A DNA stretch of 64,000 nucleotides, from NCBI RefSeq assembly GCF_900182615.1, contig NZ_FXTE01000001.1:1-64000 (forward strand), written 5' to 3'. The DNA is from Ruegeria faecimaris. Lineage in GTDB: Bacteria; Pseudomonadota; Alphaproteobacteria; Rhodobacterales; Rhodobacteraceae. The notes beneath the pieces were generated by a model. That model worked only from the letters and a program-made list of their open reading frames with translations. It was not told where the DNA came from and made no database searches. This document shows, piece by piece, positions 35,102 to 44,699 of the stretch. The position numbers and the translations under genes are program-made. The stretch's first letter is position 1, and every line of letters begins with the position of its first letter.

Positions 35102-37251
35102 AGTTTTAAACCCGGCGTATCGTCGATCATGCCGATGATTGCTGCCGGATATCCAGCCGCATGTAGGTCTGCACACAGGCCTGGCGCGTCATCGGCTTGG
35201 ACAGCGGCCAATAGCCCTCCGGCGGTTTGAGGGTCGAAAAGAAGATCAGCCTTGGGTCCGTTGGCGAGTTCAGGCGCAATGGCGCGGTTGTCTTCGAAGA
35301 TCGTGGACCGAACACCGCTTGCGCTAAGCTCCACAGCCCCGGCCATCACGGGAACCGCATCCAGAGCAATTACCGCACCGCAGTCCGAGGCACCGCAAAT
35401 ACCTTGCAGATGCCCTGCCAGACCAAACCCGGTCACATCGGTCATCGCATGGGCACTGAACAGAATGCGCGCAGCTTCGCCTTGCGGCTGAACCATGTGG
35501 CGGAACGCCTCTGCGACCCAGATGCCATTGGCCAAACCGGCCATTTCGGCGGCCATGATCACGCCGCTGCCAATCGGCTTGGTCAGGATCAAAGCGTCGC
35601 CCTTGCGGGCCCCGGACAAGATGATCGGGTCGTTTTCGCACAGGCCGGTCAGAGTGAACCCGATGGTCATCTCATCCCCCATCGAACTGTGGCCTCCGAC
35701 GATTTCGGCCCCGGTTGCGCGGATGACGTCACTAGCGGTGGCCATGATTTCTGACATGGTACGTTGTTGCAGTGCGGGTGACATCCGAGGCAGAATAATC
35801 GTCGCGGTGGCGGCCTGCGGTGCCGCACCCATCGCCCAGATATCACCTAATGCGTGAATGGCCGTGATCCGTGTCATCAAAACCGGATCATTGGTAAAGC
35901 TGCGCAAATGGTCCGAGGTCATCACCTGCCGCGCGCCGCCGGTGAGAAGCAAAGCCGCATCGTCACCTGAAAGCGGTATTACGTCTTGCCGATCGGGGGG
36001 CGGTAAATCAGACAGAACACTGCGCAAAGCGCGACGCCCAATCTTTGCGCCGCACCCACCGCACATGGGCTTTTCACCCAGGACTTCGGGCACGCCCAAA
36101 GCGTGGTCGCGGGGCAACTCTGCGGCTTTCATCTGCGGCAGATTCCGGAACTTATTCATGAAATTCTGGTCGATATGGTTCTTCCATTTCCACATCAACG
36201 GACCACTGAGCGAGGTTCCCAATCGCTCGGCCAATGCGGATTTCCCACCCAGCGATATCAGCTTGAGGTAATCTTTTTGCGGATGATAGGGGCGCATCTT
36301 TCCGGCACCCAGCGAGGCCCGAAGATTGCCATAAAGAATCGGGGCTTCTCGGACGGCATAGACACCTGCTTTTGGTCTGGGGTTTTCTGACAGATGGGCA
36401 CAATCGCCGACTGCGAACACAAAAGGATTGCTGGACTGCAGCCTGCTATTCACCGTGATATATCCATCGTGAAGATCCAGCCCGGACTGCGCCATCCAAC
36501 CATAGGGTTTGGCCCCCGCCGCCCCCGTCACGAATTCAGCTGCAATCTGGCGCCCGTCCTCCAACCGGATGTGATCCGCATGAATTTCGACGATGGCGGC
36601 CTGTTCGATCACGTCGATGCCAAGGTCAGCCATCGCATTGCGAATGATCGAGGCGGCCTTAGCGCCAATCGCGGTCAGGGCCCGAGCATTGTCGATCAGG
36701 GTCAATCGGGCGCTGCGGTTTGCGGAACGCAGAGCGTGCGCCATCGCCATGATCAACTCGACCCCGGCAACACCACCACCGATCACGGCAACCGAGGCGG
36801 CGCCTGCACCAGATTGGTACTCGGCCCACCTAGCGGCAAAAGACCCTAACGGTTTTGCGGGGACCGCATGGTCGGAAAATCCAGGCAGGGCCGGCATGTC
36901 GGATGTAATGCCAACATTAACCGAGGCTACATCATAGGCGACGGGCGGTCGGCCGGGCACATGTACCTCTTGCCGGTCAGGGTCTAACCCTTCGACGGCA
37001 CCCAATATCACCCGTGCCCCGGCAAAGCGAGCCAAGCGCACCAGATCAATATCCAGGTCACCCCGGCGGTAATGACCGGCAACGAAACCGGGCAGCATCC
37101 CTGAATAGGGGGCTGAAGGCGCGGGGTTGATGACCGTCAGGCGCGCGCCAGGCAGGGGGTTCATCCCCCATTTTCGCAACACCAGCGCGTGCGTATGACC
37201 GCCGCCGATAAGAACCAGATCGCGGGTCAGGGGCAGCGGAGGTCTATACAT
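35092..37251 (-). CDS. selD: Pyridine nucleotide-disulfide oxidoreductase fused to selenide, water dikinase
   Basis: A 719-residue two-domain protein. Residues 1-370 are an NDH-like FAD-dependent oxidoreductase (LVLIGGGHTHALVL for FAD, AVIGGGVAGVELIMA for NAD, FAVGDCAHL). Residues 385-719 are SelD, with the catalytic pair in MCGGCGAKIG, then DDAALLL and IVGGHSSMGDEMTIG. It makes selenophosphate from selenide and ATP; the flavin half may keep selenium reduced. No in-frame UGA was used. It starts 5 bp after mrpG on the same strand and lacks a clear ribosome binding site, so it may be translated by coupling to the antiporter operon. Confidence 0.92.
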   Translation of the reverse strand: MYRPPLPLTRDLVLIGGGHTHALVLRKWGMNPLPGARLTVINPAPSAPYSGMLPGFVAGHYRRGDLDIDLVRLARFAGARVILGAVEGLDPDRQEVHVPGRPPVAYDVASVNVGITSDMPALPGFSDHAVPAKPLGSFAARWAEYQSGAGAASVAVIGGGVAGVELIMAMAHALRSANRSARLTLIDNARALTAIGAKAASIIRNAMADLGIDVIEQAAIVEIHADHIRLEDGRQIAAEFVTGAAGAKPYGWMAQSGLDLHDGYITVNSRLQSSNPFVFAVGDCAHLSENPRPKAGVYAVREAPILYGNLRASLGAGKMRPYHPQKDYLKLISLGGKSALAERLGTSLSGPLMWKWKNHIDQNFMNKFRNLPQMKAAELPRDHALGVPEVLGEKPMCGGCGAKIGRRALRSVLSDLPPPDRQDVIPLSGDDAALLLTGGARQVMTSDHLRSFTNDPVLMTRITAIHALGDIWAMGAAPQAATATIILPRMSPALQQRTMSEIMATASDVIRATGAEIVGGHSSMGDEMTIGFTLTGLCENDPIILSGARKGDALILTKPIGSGVIMAAEMAGLANGIWVAEAFRHMVQPQGEAARILFSAHAMTDVTGFGLAGHLQGICGASDCGAVIALDAVPVMAGAVELSASGVRSTIFEDNRAIAPELANGPKADLLFDPQTAGGLLAAVQADDAPGLCADLHAAGYPAAIIGMIDDTPGLKLQS

Positions 37252-37256
37252 AGGTA

Positions 37257-37643
37257 TCAGGTGTTTCTGTGATCAGGAACGTCTTCGACCTGTTCGACCG
37301 CATGTGTGGCCCAGATTTTGTCCTCACCCGCGTCCGGCAGATCCTGGGGCTTTTCATGGCGGTGAATATGCCATTTGGCAATAAACAGGGCCGTGATCGG
37401 AGCAGTCAGGAACAGAAACAGCGTGATCAGCAGCTCGTGCAGAGACAGATGATGTTCGATCAATACGGAATGGATGATTGAGGCGATCAGAACGCCACCC
37501 ACCCCAAGCGTTGTCGCTTTGGTGGGAGCGTGAAGCCTGGACATCGGGTCCTTTAGCTTGATCATCCCGTACGATCCGACAAAACCAAATATGCCTGAAA
37601 CAACCAGGAAGAAGGCGACCAGGAATTCAAAGATTACCGACAT
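37257..37643 (-). CDS. mrpG: Na+/H+ antiporter subunit G
   Basis: A 128-residue small membrane subunit of the multi-protein Mrp cation/H+ antiporter. Three hydrophobic segments are seen in FEFLVAFFLVVSGIFGFVGSYG, TTLGVGGVLIASIIHSVLI and LLITLFLFLTAPITALFIA; MIKLKDPMSRLHAPTKATTLG is the family signature. Start MSVIFEF (37643), with a GAGGG ribosome binding site 7 nt after mrpF. It is the last subunit gene and is followed within 5 bp by selD. Confidence 0.9.
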   Translation of the reverse strand: MSVIFEFLVAFFLVVSGIFGFVGSYGMIKLKDPMSRLHAPTKATTLGVGGVLIASIIHSVLIEHHLSLHELLITLFLFLTAPITALFIAKWHIHRHEKPQDLPDAGEDKIWATHAVEQVEDVPDHRNT

Positions 37644-37650
37644 GTCGCCC

Positions 37651-37920
37651 TCACTCGATGATATTGCCGCGCAGCATAAAACGCGCGTAGGCAACGGTTG
37701 AGACAAAGCCGAGCATGGCGATGATCATGGCAGCCTCGAAGAAGATTTCGGTCCCCAGAAACAGCCCGTAAAGCACCATAAGGGCGATTGTGTTGATCAC
37801 CATCGTGTCCAGCGCCAGAACCCGGGTGCCCACTCCATCGGCCGTAATGATCCGCCACAGGCACATCATGATGGCTGCGCCGAAACAGGCAAAGGCAAAG
37901 TAGATTGCTAGCTCGATCAT
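37651..37920 (-). CDS. mrpF: Na+/H+ antiporter subunit F
   Basis: An 89-residue hydrophobic protein with three membrane segments (IELAIYFAFACFGAAIMM, ALDTMVINTIALMVLYGLF, EAAMIIAMLGFVSTVAYA) typical of MrpF/MnhF. The true start at 37920 (MIELAI) is within an ATGA overlap of mrpE. It is needed for assembly of the Mrp complex that exports Na+ in exchange for protons. Confidence 0.9.
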   Translation of the reverse strand: MIELAIYFAFACFGAAIMMCLWRIITADGVGTRVLALDTMVINTIALMVLYGLFLGTEIFFEAAMIIAMLGFVSTVAYARFMLRGNIIE

Positions 37921-38417
37921 TCGAAAATCTCCTTTAGCCTGCGCTCGTATCGTTGCTTGATTTGATCGCGTACTTCGTCCGGGTTTGGCGCATCGAGGCA
38001 GTGGACCAGCAGGTTGTGACCCTGCGCGGACAGATCGCAACTGACGGTGCCGGGGGTCATGGTGATTGTCCCGGCCAGAACCGTAATCGCCTCTGGTGTG
38101 CGCAGTTCCAGCGGAATGCAGACCCAGTTCGGTTCACGGTCGGAATCCCGTTTGAAGAGGATGATCCTAGCAACTGTCATGTTGGCGACAACAATGTCCC
38201 ATAGAACCACCAATATGTATTCGGCGATCATCGGCCAATTCCGAAGAATGGGCCGGTCTGGCCAATACGGCTGTGTGACGAAGGGGATGATAATCCCCAG
38301 CACAAGGCCAAACACCAGTGAATTCAGCGATGGTGTGTTTGCCAGCAAAATCCACACGACCGTCAGCAGGAAAGTCAGATGCGGGTGCGGGAATATCCGG
38401 TGAAGCAGTTTTTTCAT
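37917..38417 (-). CDS. mrpE: Na+/H+ antiporter subunit E
   Basis: A 166-residue protein with two N-terminal membrane helices (LTFLLTVVWILLANT, NSLVFGLVLGIIIPF) and a cytoplasmic C-terminal domain containing TITMTPGTVSCDL, the MrpE signature. It overlaps mrpD and mrpF by 4 bp each. Part of the Mrp antiporter operon. Confidence 0.92.
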   Translation of the reverse strand: MKKLLHRIFPHPHLTFLLTVVWILLANTPSLNSLVFGLVLGIIIPFVTQPYWPDRPILRNWPMIAEYILVVLWDIVVANMTVARIILFKRDSDREPNWVCIPLELRTPEAITVLAGTITMTPGTVSCDLSAQGHNLLVHCLDAPNPDEVRDQIKQRYERRLKEIFE

Positions 38418-39958
38418 TCTTCCACCCCTAACACGGCCGAGATGTAGTTTTCGGGTGCAAACAACTGTTCCGCTGTGCTGGTAGCGTAGTTCATTGCAGG
38501 CCCGGCAAACAATGTCAGCATGACCAGACCGATGATCAAAGCAAATACCGACGTAAAGGCCAACCCGGGCGAAGGTTCCGGGGCTGCCTGAAAGGCGGTC
38601 TCGCCGTCAGCTGTATCGGCTTGGTCGGTGGCCAAGCTGGCGTCATGGCTTTTCCAAAAGATCAAAGTTCCGGCGCGGGCTAGCCCTACTATAGTTACAA
38701 ATGAGCCGATCAATACCACAGCCCAGACCGTATTTGCGTCTGGTGCATCTCGCGCGGCGTCCAGGACCAGCAGTTTGCCAATGAACCCGGACAGGGGCGG
38801 CATCCCGGCCAAAGCAATCGCACCAATAAAGAACAGTGCGGAAATCAGTCCGGTCTGTGCCATAGGGTGCTTTGGGGCAATCGCGCCTCCGCGCCGCTCG
38901 ATCACCAGATCAGCAATCAGGAACAACAGCGCCGTCGCAAGCGTCGAATGGTAGATATAGAACAAAGCGGCGGCGGTTGCTGTTTCGGTGAACAGGGAAA
39001 TTGCAATCAGCAGGGTACCCATTGACGCGATGGCGCAAAAAGCCACTAGGCGCGCGATGTGTCGTGAGCCCAATATGCCGATTGTACCAACGGCCAGAGT
39101 TACCAAAGCGGCAGGTTGCAGCCAGTTGATCACAAGATCATGCGCAACCAATACCTCGGGGCCAAAGCCAAGCGTGTACATGCGCAAGATCGAGTAGGCC
39201 CCGACCTTTGTCATGATCGCAAACAGCGCTGCAACTGGCATAGGAGCATTCGCATAGCTGGCCGGTAGCCAGAAATGCAGCGGTAGAACTGCAGCCTTAA
39301 TGCAGAATACCAGCAGCAACAGGGCAGCACCCACTCTTATCAGAGCGGTGTCTTCGAGCGGAAGCTCGGCAATCCGTACAGCCATATCCGCCATGTTCAG
39401 CGTGCCGGTCACTGAATAGAGTGTGCCAAGGGCAAACAAAAACAGCGTTGAGCCCAAAAGGTTGTAGGCGACATATTGTACGCCTGCCTTGAGCCGAACG
39501 GCTCCACCGCCGTGCGTCATCAAACCGTAGGACGCGATCAGCAATACCTCGAAGAACACGAACAGGTTAAAGGCGTCACCTGTCAGAAAGGCACCGCATA
39601 CGCCCATAAGCTGAAAGTGGAATAAGGGATGAAAGTGCTTGCCGCGTGCATCCCATCCGGAGGCAATTGAATAAAGCACTATCGGAAGGGCTAAAAGCGC
39701 GGTCAGCAAGACCATCATGGCAGATAACCGATCCAGCACCAGCACGATTCCAAAGGGCGCTGGCCAGTTGCCCAACTCATAGACCAGAATGTCTCCACCT
39801 GCGGCCTGTGCGGTGATTGTCAGGGCGATGCCAAGCAGTGCCACGACACCGGCGACCGAGAATATGCGCTGCAAATCAAGGTGGTACCGCAGGACCATGA
39901 TGATGAACGGAGCCAGAATCGCGGGCAGGACGACTGGCGCAACGATCCAATGGTTCAT
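38414..39958 (-). CDS. mrpD: Na+/H+ antiporter subunit D
   Basis: A 514-residue, about 14-helix protein homologous to the NuoM/NuoN proton-pumping subunits of respiratory complex I. The ion path residues fall in segments such as FFEVLLIASYGLM and IKAAVLPLHFWLP (conserved Lys and His). It is a core ion-translocating subunit together with MrpA. It overlaps mrpC and mrpE by 4 bp. In marine bacteria the Mrp system supports Na+ and pH homeostasis. Confidence 0.93.
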   Translation of the reverse strand: MNHWIVAPVVLPAILAPFIIMVLRYHLDLQRIFSVAGVVALLGIALTITAQAAGGDILVYELGNWPAPFGIVLVLDRLSAMMVLLTALLALPIVLYSIASGWDARGKHFHPLFHFQLMGVCGAFLTGDAFNLFVFFEVLLIASYGLMTHGGGAVRLKAGVQYVAYNLLGSTLFLFALGTLYSVTGTLNMADMAVRIAELPLEDTALIRVGAALLLLVFCIKAAVLPLHFWLPASYANAPMPVAALFAIMTKVGAYSILRMYTLGFGPEVLVAHDLVINWLQPAALVTLAVGTIGILGSRHIARLVAFCAIASMGTLLIAISLFTETATAAALFYIYHSTLATALLFLIADLVIERRGGAIAPKHPMAQTGLISALFFIGAIALAGMPPLSGFIGKLLVLDAARDAPDANTVWAVVLIGSFVTIVGLARAGTLIFWKSHDASLATDQADTADGETAFQAAPEPSPGLAFTSVFALIIGLVMLTLFAGPAMNYATSTAEQLFAPENYISAVLGVEE

Positions 39959-40314
39959 GCGTCTTCTCCCGGCGCGTCCGTATTGTCATGAGCGGCCATG
40001 TCGATGTGGTCATCCTTGGCCGACAGGTAAGCCGAAAGCGAGATCATCACGATCACCGCAGTCATCCCGAATGAAATCACGATGGCGGTCAGCACCAGGG
40101 CCTGCGGCAAGGGATCGGTATAGGCGACCTCTTCATATTTGTTCAGAACCGGCGGCGCGTCCAAAGCCAGCCGCCCGGTGGCAAACAAAAAGACGTTCAC
40201 CGCATAGGTCAGTAGAGACAGTCCCAGAATGACCGGAAAAGTCCGGCGACGCAGGATCAGGAAAATCCCGGCGGCGGTCATCACGCCAACCGCAGAGGCT
40301 ACGAGCGCTTCCAT
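39955..40314 (-). CDS. mrpC: Na+/H+ antiporter subunit C
   Basis: A 119-residue NuoK-like subunit with three membrane helices and the LSLLTYAVNVFLFATGRL and DPLPQALVLTAIVISFGMTA segments of MrpC. Its ATG shares one base with the mrpA stop (TGATG), implying coupled translation, and it overlaps mrpD by 4 bp. Confidence 0.92.
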   Translation of the reverse strand: MEALVASAVGVMTAAGIFLILRRRTFPVILGLSLLTYAVNVFLFATGRLALDAPPVLNKYEEVAYTDPLPQALVLTAIVISFGMTAVIVMISLSAYLSAKDDHIDMAAHDNTDAPGEDA

Positions 40315-43187
40315 CAGACCTGCTCCTTTTCTTCTTGTTCTTCTTCAGGCGGATCGTCCCGCAGCGGGTTGATATCCATCGGGAATTCCTGCGCCATGCC
40401 GGGCTGCCAGGCCAAGCGGGACAGGCTATCCAGTGCCAGCATCACCGCGCCTAAAACCGCAAGGAACACACCGGTATCGAACAGCATGGCGGTTGCCCAT
40501 TCGAACTCTTCCAGCGGCGGCCAATTCAGATATCCGAAATCGCTGGTCAGGAAGGGACGTTCATTGAACCATGCGCCAATTCCAGTTGCTGCGGCGATCA
40601 GAACGCCCCAACCGATTGTGCCGTGGTAATAGAACCGTTGCCGTTCGATGGCCCAGGTATAACCGCTGGCCATATATTGCATCAGATAGGCGATGGCGAC
40701 GACCAGACCGGCGATGAACCCTCCACCTGGCTGGTTATGGCCGCGGAAAAAGATATAGGCCCCGACCATCAGCGCGATCGGCATCATCACTCTTGTCGCC
40801 ACGACCATCATCAACGGATGAGAGTCACCCGATTGCGGCCAGTGCGGTTTACGGTTCAGCAAATACCCCCGGACATTGGTTTCCAGAACCGCCTCGGTCA
40901 GGGCAAAGATGATCAGGGCGGCAATGCCCAGAACGATGATTTCGCCGAAGGTATCAAAGCCACGGAAATCCACCAGGATCACGTTGACCACATTGGTGCC
41001 TCCGCCGCCCTTATACGAGTTGGCCAGATGGAATTCGGAAATGCTCGGGAAACCGAAATCCCGCAGCATCAACGCGTAGATCAATGCACCTGATCCGATG
41101 CCTGCCACGACCGAAATTGCCGCATCCCGCCAACGCCGCGCCGCGCTGCTGTCCCAGGGCGTGTCCGTGGGTAGGAAGTTCAGTGACAACAACAGCAGGA
41201 TCATCGTCACTACCTCGACAGAAATCTGTGTCAGGGCAAGGTCGGGTGCGGACAGGTAGTTGAAGGCCATCGAGACGATCAGGCCCACGACCCCGATCAG
41301 CACCAAGGACAACAGCCGGTTGCGGTGAAACCACATGATGGCCAGCGTCGCGGCGATCAGGCAGATCCAGCCAATGAACGGAATGATCTGAACGGGTAGG
41401 GGCGTGCGTGTTTCAACGCCAATAGATCCGGTGGCGAATGCATAATATCCCAGCCCAACCGTAAAGACGATTAGGATGGCGGCATACCGGCTGAGGACCC
41501 CGTTATGCAGAGTATCTGTGACCCAGCGGCTGGTTGTCGTAAGCGCAGCGATCACTGCGTCAAAAATGGTCTTCGCCTCGGGTCTGGGCAGCGCATTCCA
41601 GATAAACTCACCGCGCCGATGCTGTGCCAGCAAGGCCAGGCCACCCAGTGTCGCGAACGCGGACATATATAGGGCAGGCGTAAACCCGTGCCAGAGTTTC
41701 AGCGAATAATAGGGCAGTTTCTCGCCCCCGATTACCGCACTTGAAACAACCGCCACCAGCGGACCTACGATGGCGTTGGAATAAAGACCGATCAGGACGA
41801 CAAGCACGACAAGGAAAGCGGGTGCAAGCCAAAGCCCGGCCGGTGGGTCATGTGGATGGGTTGGGTAATCGTCGCGTACAGGACCAAGGAACACGTGACC
41901 AACAAAGCGGAACGAATAAGCTGCAGAGAACAAGGCCGCCAGCAGCGCCAGTCCGGGCACAAGATAATGCGAATGCAGCCAGGTTGTGTGGACCGTTTCC
42001 TCAAGCATCATCTCCTTGGACAGAAACCCGTTCAGTGGGGGCAGACCGGCCATGGAAAGTGCAGCAATCGTCCCGATGGTGAAGGTGATGGGCATCAAAT
42101 GGCGCAATCCGCCCAGTCGCTTGATGTCGCGGGTCCCGGCCTCGTGATCCACGATCCCGGCGGTCATGAACAGGGCTGCTTTGAACGTCGCATGGTTGAT
42201 GATGTGGAAGATGGCAGCAACGGCGGCGATCTTGGTTCCAAACCCCAGCAGCATGGTTATCAGGCCCAGATGGGACACGGTCGAAAACGCCAGCAGCGCC
42301 TTGAGATCGTCTTTGAACAGGGCGATGCAGGCCCCGATCAGCATGGTTACCAGGCCGGTTGTGGCCACAATGTAGAACCACGCATCAGTACCCGCCAGAA
42401 CGGGCCACATGCGGGCCATCAGGAACAACCCTGCCTTCACCATCGTGGCCGAGTGCAGATAGGCTGATACTGGCGTAGGGGCGGCCATCGCGTGTGGCAG
42501 CCAGAAATGGAAGGGGAACTGTGCCGATTTGGTGAAACACCCCAGCAAAATCAGGATCAGCGCTGGCATGTAATAGGGTGAAGACTGGATTAGCTCTTTG
42601 TTCTGGAGAATGACGCTTAGGTCATAAGAGCCAACGATATTGCCCAGGATCAGCATCCCCGCAATCATCGCCAAGCCGCCAGAGCCGGTCACAGCCAGCG
42701 CCATACGTGCGCCCTGTCGTCCCTCGGGGAGGTGTTTCCAATATCCGATCAAAAGGAATGAACTAAGCGAGGTAAGTTCCCAGAATATCAGCAAAAGCAG
42801 GATATTGTCCGACAGAACGATTCCCACCATCGCGCCCTGAAACAGCAGCAAATAGGTGTAAAACTGCCCCATCGGGTCTTCGCGCGACAGGTAGAACCGG
42901 GCGTAGAGGATGATCAGCAAACCGATGCCAAGGATCAGCAGCGCGAACAGAAACCCAAGGCCATCCAACATGAAATTGGCGTTTAGACCCAGTGCCGGAA
43001 TCCAGTCGAACCGGGCGGTAACGACCTCGCCGCGCATCACGGTTGGGATGTGAATCAACAGCCCCATCAGCGCCAGAAAAGTGGTCAACCCAGCGGCCGA
43101 GGCTGCTGCGTTTCGTCCAGCCCGGATCAAAAGGGCTGGGAATACAGCTCCGAGGAAGGGAAGGGCCGCGATGAGGAATAGGGACAA
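40314..43187 (-). CDS. mrpA: Na+/H+ antiporter fused subunits A and B
   Basis: A 957-residue membrane protein. The N-terminal 600 residues are NuoL-like (ILLLIFWELTSLSSFLLIG, CFTKSAQFPFHFWLPHAM, STVSHLGLITMLLG), the middle includes a DUF4040-type segment (ALTQISVEVVTMILLLL) and the C-terminal 150 residues are MrpB (ATRVMMPIALMVGAYIFFRGHNQPGGGFIAG). I chose TTG at 43187 (LSLFLIAALPFLGAV): GGAG lies 8-9 nt upstream, the N-terminus matches the family, and the 69 codons further upstream do not. It heads the mrpABCDEFG operon. Confidence 0.9.
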   Translation of the reverse strand: MSLFLIAALPFLGAVFPALLIRAGRNAAASAAGLTTFLALMGLLIHIPTVMRGEVVTARFDWIPALGLNANFMLDGLGFLFALLILGIGLLIILYARFYLSREDPMGQFYTYLLLFQGAMVGIVLSDNILLLLIFWELTSLSSFLLIGYWKHLPEGRQGARMALAVTGSGGLAMIAGMLILGNIVGSYDLSVILQNKELIQSSPYYMPALILILLGCFTKSAQFPFHFWLPHAMAAPTPVSAYLHSATMVKAGLFLMARMWPVLAGTDAWFYIVATTGLVTMLIGACIALFKDDLKALLAFSTVSHLGLITMLLGFGTKIAAVAAIFHIINHATFKAALFMTAGIVDHEAGTRDIKRLGGLRHLMPITFTIGTIAALSMAGLPPLNGFLSKEMMLEETVHTTWLHSHYLVPGLALLAALFSAAYSFRFVGHVFLGPVRDDYPTHPHDPPAGLWLAPAFLVVLVVLIGLYSNAIVGPLVAVVSSAVIGGEKLPYYSLKLWHGFTPALYMSAFATLGGLALLAQHRRGEFIWNALPRPEAKTIFDAVIAALTTTSRWVTDTLHNGVLSRYAAILIVFTVGLGYYAFATGSIGVETRTPLPVQIIPFIGWICLIAATLAIMWFHRNRLLSLVLIGVVGLIVSMAFNYLSAPDLALTQISVEVVTMILLLLSLNFLPTDTPWDSSAARRWRDAAISVVAGIGSGALIYALMLRDFGFPSISEFHLANSYKGGGGTNVVNVILVDFRGFDTFGEIIVLGIAALIIFALTEAVLETNVRGYLLNRKPHWPQSGDSHPLMMVVATRVMMPIALMVGAYIFFRGHNQPGGGFIAGLVVAIAYLMQYMASGYTWAIERQRFYYHGTIGWGVLIAAATGIGAWFNERPFLTSDFGYLNWPPLEEFEWATAMLFDTGVFLAVLGAVMLALDSLSRLAWQPGMAQEFPMDINPLRDDPPEEEQEEKEQV

Positions 43188-43413
43188 CTGCGATACTCCG
43201 GTCTGGGCGGTCAAAAGTGCTATTGATTTTGTAAGGATAATTCGCGGAGTGTCCAGCGATTGCAAGCCATTCTGCCTGTTCAGGGGCCCCAAGGTAGGGG
43301 ATGGTACAGGTAAAGCGGCGATGACACGAACTTGAACAGACAGGTTAATTTCGACACGGAACTGGATAAGCTGCTGTGATACATAGGACCGCATCGGATC
43401 AGGAGGGATTACA

Positions 43414-43887
43414 GTGGCTGCTGGGGCAAACCGGACACGGCGAAAGGTTCTGCTGTTTGGTGCGGCTGCTGTTCTGGGCGGTTTTGCAGTCCGTGAATAC
43501 CGCCTGATCCCGCAGAGCTATGCGGGCGGTCGGATCAGTGTCGGGGATGCGCATCAACAAGCTAGGCTTGGAGATATATTTTTGGTGGACATCCGTACCC
43601 CACGCGAATGGGATGCCTCGGGCGTGGGCGAAGGCGCGCATCCCCTAGACATGCGTCGCGATGATTTTGAAGAGGCGCTGCTGCAGATTGTCGGCGGAGA
43701 CCACGATGCCCCAATCGCCCTGATCTGCGCGCGCGGTGTGCGCTCGGCCCGGCTGAGCAACCAGCTGTCCGAGGCGGGGTTCGCAAATATCATCGACGTG
43801 CCCGAGGGTATGTTAGGCTCAGCAGCAGGGCCGGGCTGGGTCCGGGCAGGCCTGCCGGTTCAACACTATGATGGGAAAGCAGAATGA
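43414..43887 (+). CDS. Rhodanese-like protein with N-terminal membrane anchor
   Basis: A 157-residue protein. The N-terminus NRTRRKVLLFGAAAVLGGFA (residues 5-24) is a twin-arginine-like signal anchor, followed by a rhodanese domain (LVDIRTPREWDASGV) with the active-site Cys in LICARGVRSAR. It would sit in the inner membrane or periplasm and carry persulfide sulfur or act on thiols. The GTG at 43414 follows GGAGG with 8-nt spacing. It overlaps the esterase gene by 4 bp and is divergent from the mrp operon. Confidence 0.8.
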   Translation: MAAGANRTRRKVLLFGAAAVLGGFAVREYRLIPQSYAGGRISVGDAHQQARLGDIFLVDIRTPREWDASGVGEGAHPLDMRRDDFEEALLQIVGGDHDAPIALICARGVRSARLSNQLSEAGFANIIDVPEGMLGSAAGPGWVRAGLPVQHYDGKAE

Positions 43888-44699
43888 TCCGAAGCTTGTT
43901 TCTGTCGGTCGGGATGGCCGTGATCGCGAATGCAGGAATGGCCGCCTGTGTCGATCAGGAAGACATGTGCGAAACGCCGTCGGGTGGGTACCATATCGAA
44001 CTTCCCGAAACCGAAAACCCACCGCTGGTGGTGTTTCTGCACGGTTATGGCGGGACTGCGACCGGAACGCTGAAGAACCGCAGCTTGGTTGATCCTCTGC
44101 TTGCGCGCGGATATGCGGTTATGGCACCGGAGGGGTCCGAGCGTAACGGCCGCCAAAGCTGGAATTTCTTCCCGGGTTGGGAAGGGCGTGACGAAACGGC
44201 TTTTCTGCGCGAGGTGGTTCAGGATGCGTCGGACCGGTTCGGGGTCGATGATGACCACGTCGTGTTGGGCGGGTTTTCTGCGGGGGCCTTCATGGTCTAC
44301 TACCTCGCCTGCGCGGCGCCGGATACGTTTTCGGCCTATGCTCCGGTTTCAGGTGGGTTTTGGCGACCGCATCCCGAGGCCTGCGATGGCCCGGTGCGCA
44401 TGTTTCACACCCATGGCTGGATCGACAATGTAGTCCCGCTGGAAGGGCGTCTTTTGGGCGGTGGTCGATTCCATCAGGGCGATATCTTTGCCGGTCTGGA
44501 AATTTGGCGGGTCGCAAACGAATGCGCCGATACCAAACCCAGCGGATTTTCCACGACCGGGCAATTCATGCGTCGCAGATGGACCGGATGCGCCGATGGC
44601 GCGATGTTGGAATTCGCACTTTTCCCAGGTGGTCACAACGTGCCGCAGGGATGGTCGGATATGATGGTAGAGTGGTACGAGGGCCTGCCGGGTGGTTGA
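43884..44699 (+). CDS. Secreted PHB-depolymerase/LpqC-type esterase
   Basis: A 271-residue alpha/beta hydrolase exported by a signal peptide (residues 1-20, before ACVDQED). Nucleophile elbow GFSAG, oxyanion region VFLHGYGGTATG and the C-terminal catalytic His in FPGGHNVPQGW fit the PhaZ/LpqC poly(3-hydroxyalkanoate) or feruloyl-esterase-like family. Cysteines (21, 28, and pairs near the end) suggest disulfides. It is coupled to the rhodanese by an ATGA overlap, and its stop abuts the convergent opgH stop with zero spacing. The substrate is not assured. Confidence 0.8.
   Translation: MIRSLFLSVGMAVIANAGMAACVDQEDMCETPSGGYHIELPETENPPLVVFLHGYGGTATGTLKNRSLVDPLLARGYAVMAPEGSERNGRQSWNFFPGWEGRDETAFLREVVQDASDRFGVDDDHVVLGGFSAGAFMVYYLACAAPDTFSAYAPVSGGFWRPHPEACDGPVRMFHTHGWIDNVVPLEGRLLGGGRFHQGDIFAGLEIWRVANECADTKPSGFSTTGQFMRRRWTGCADGAMLEFALFPGGHNVPQGWSDMMVEWYEGLPGG

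Noticed and set aside
43188-43394. N-terminal extension of MrpA to the ATG at 43394
   Set aside because: The added 69 residues are not membrane-like and the TTG at 43187 has a good ribosome binding site and matches the family.
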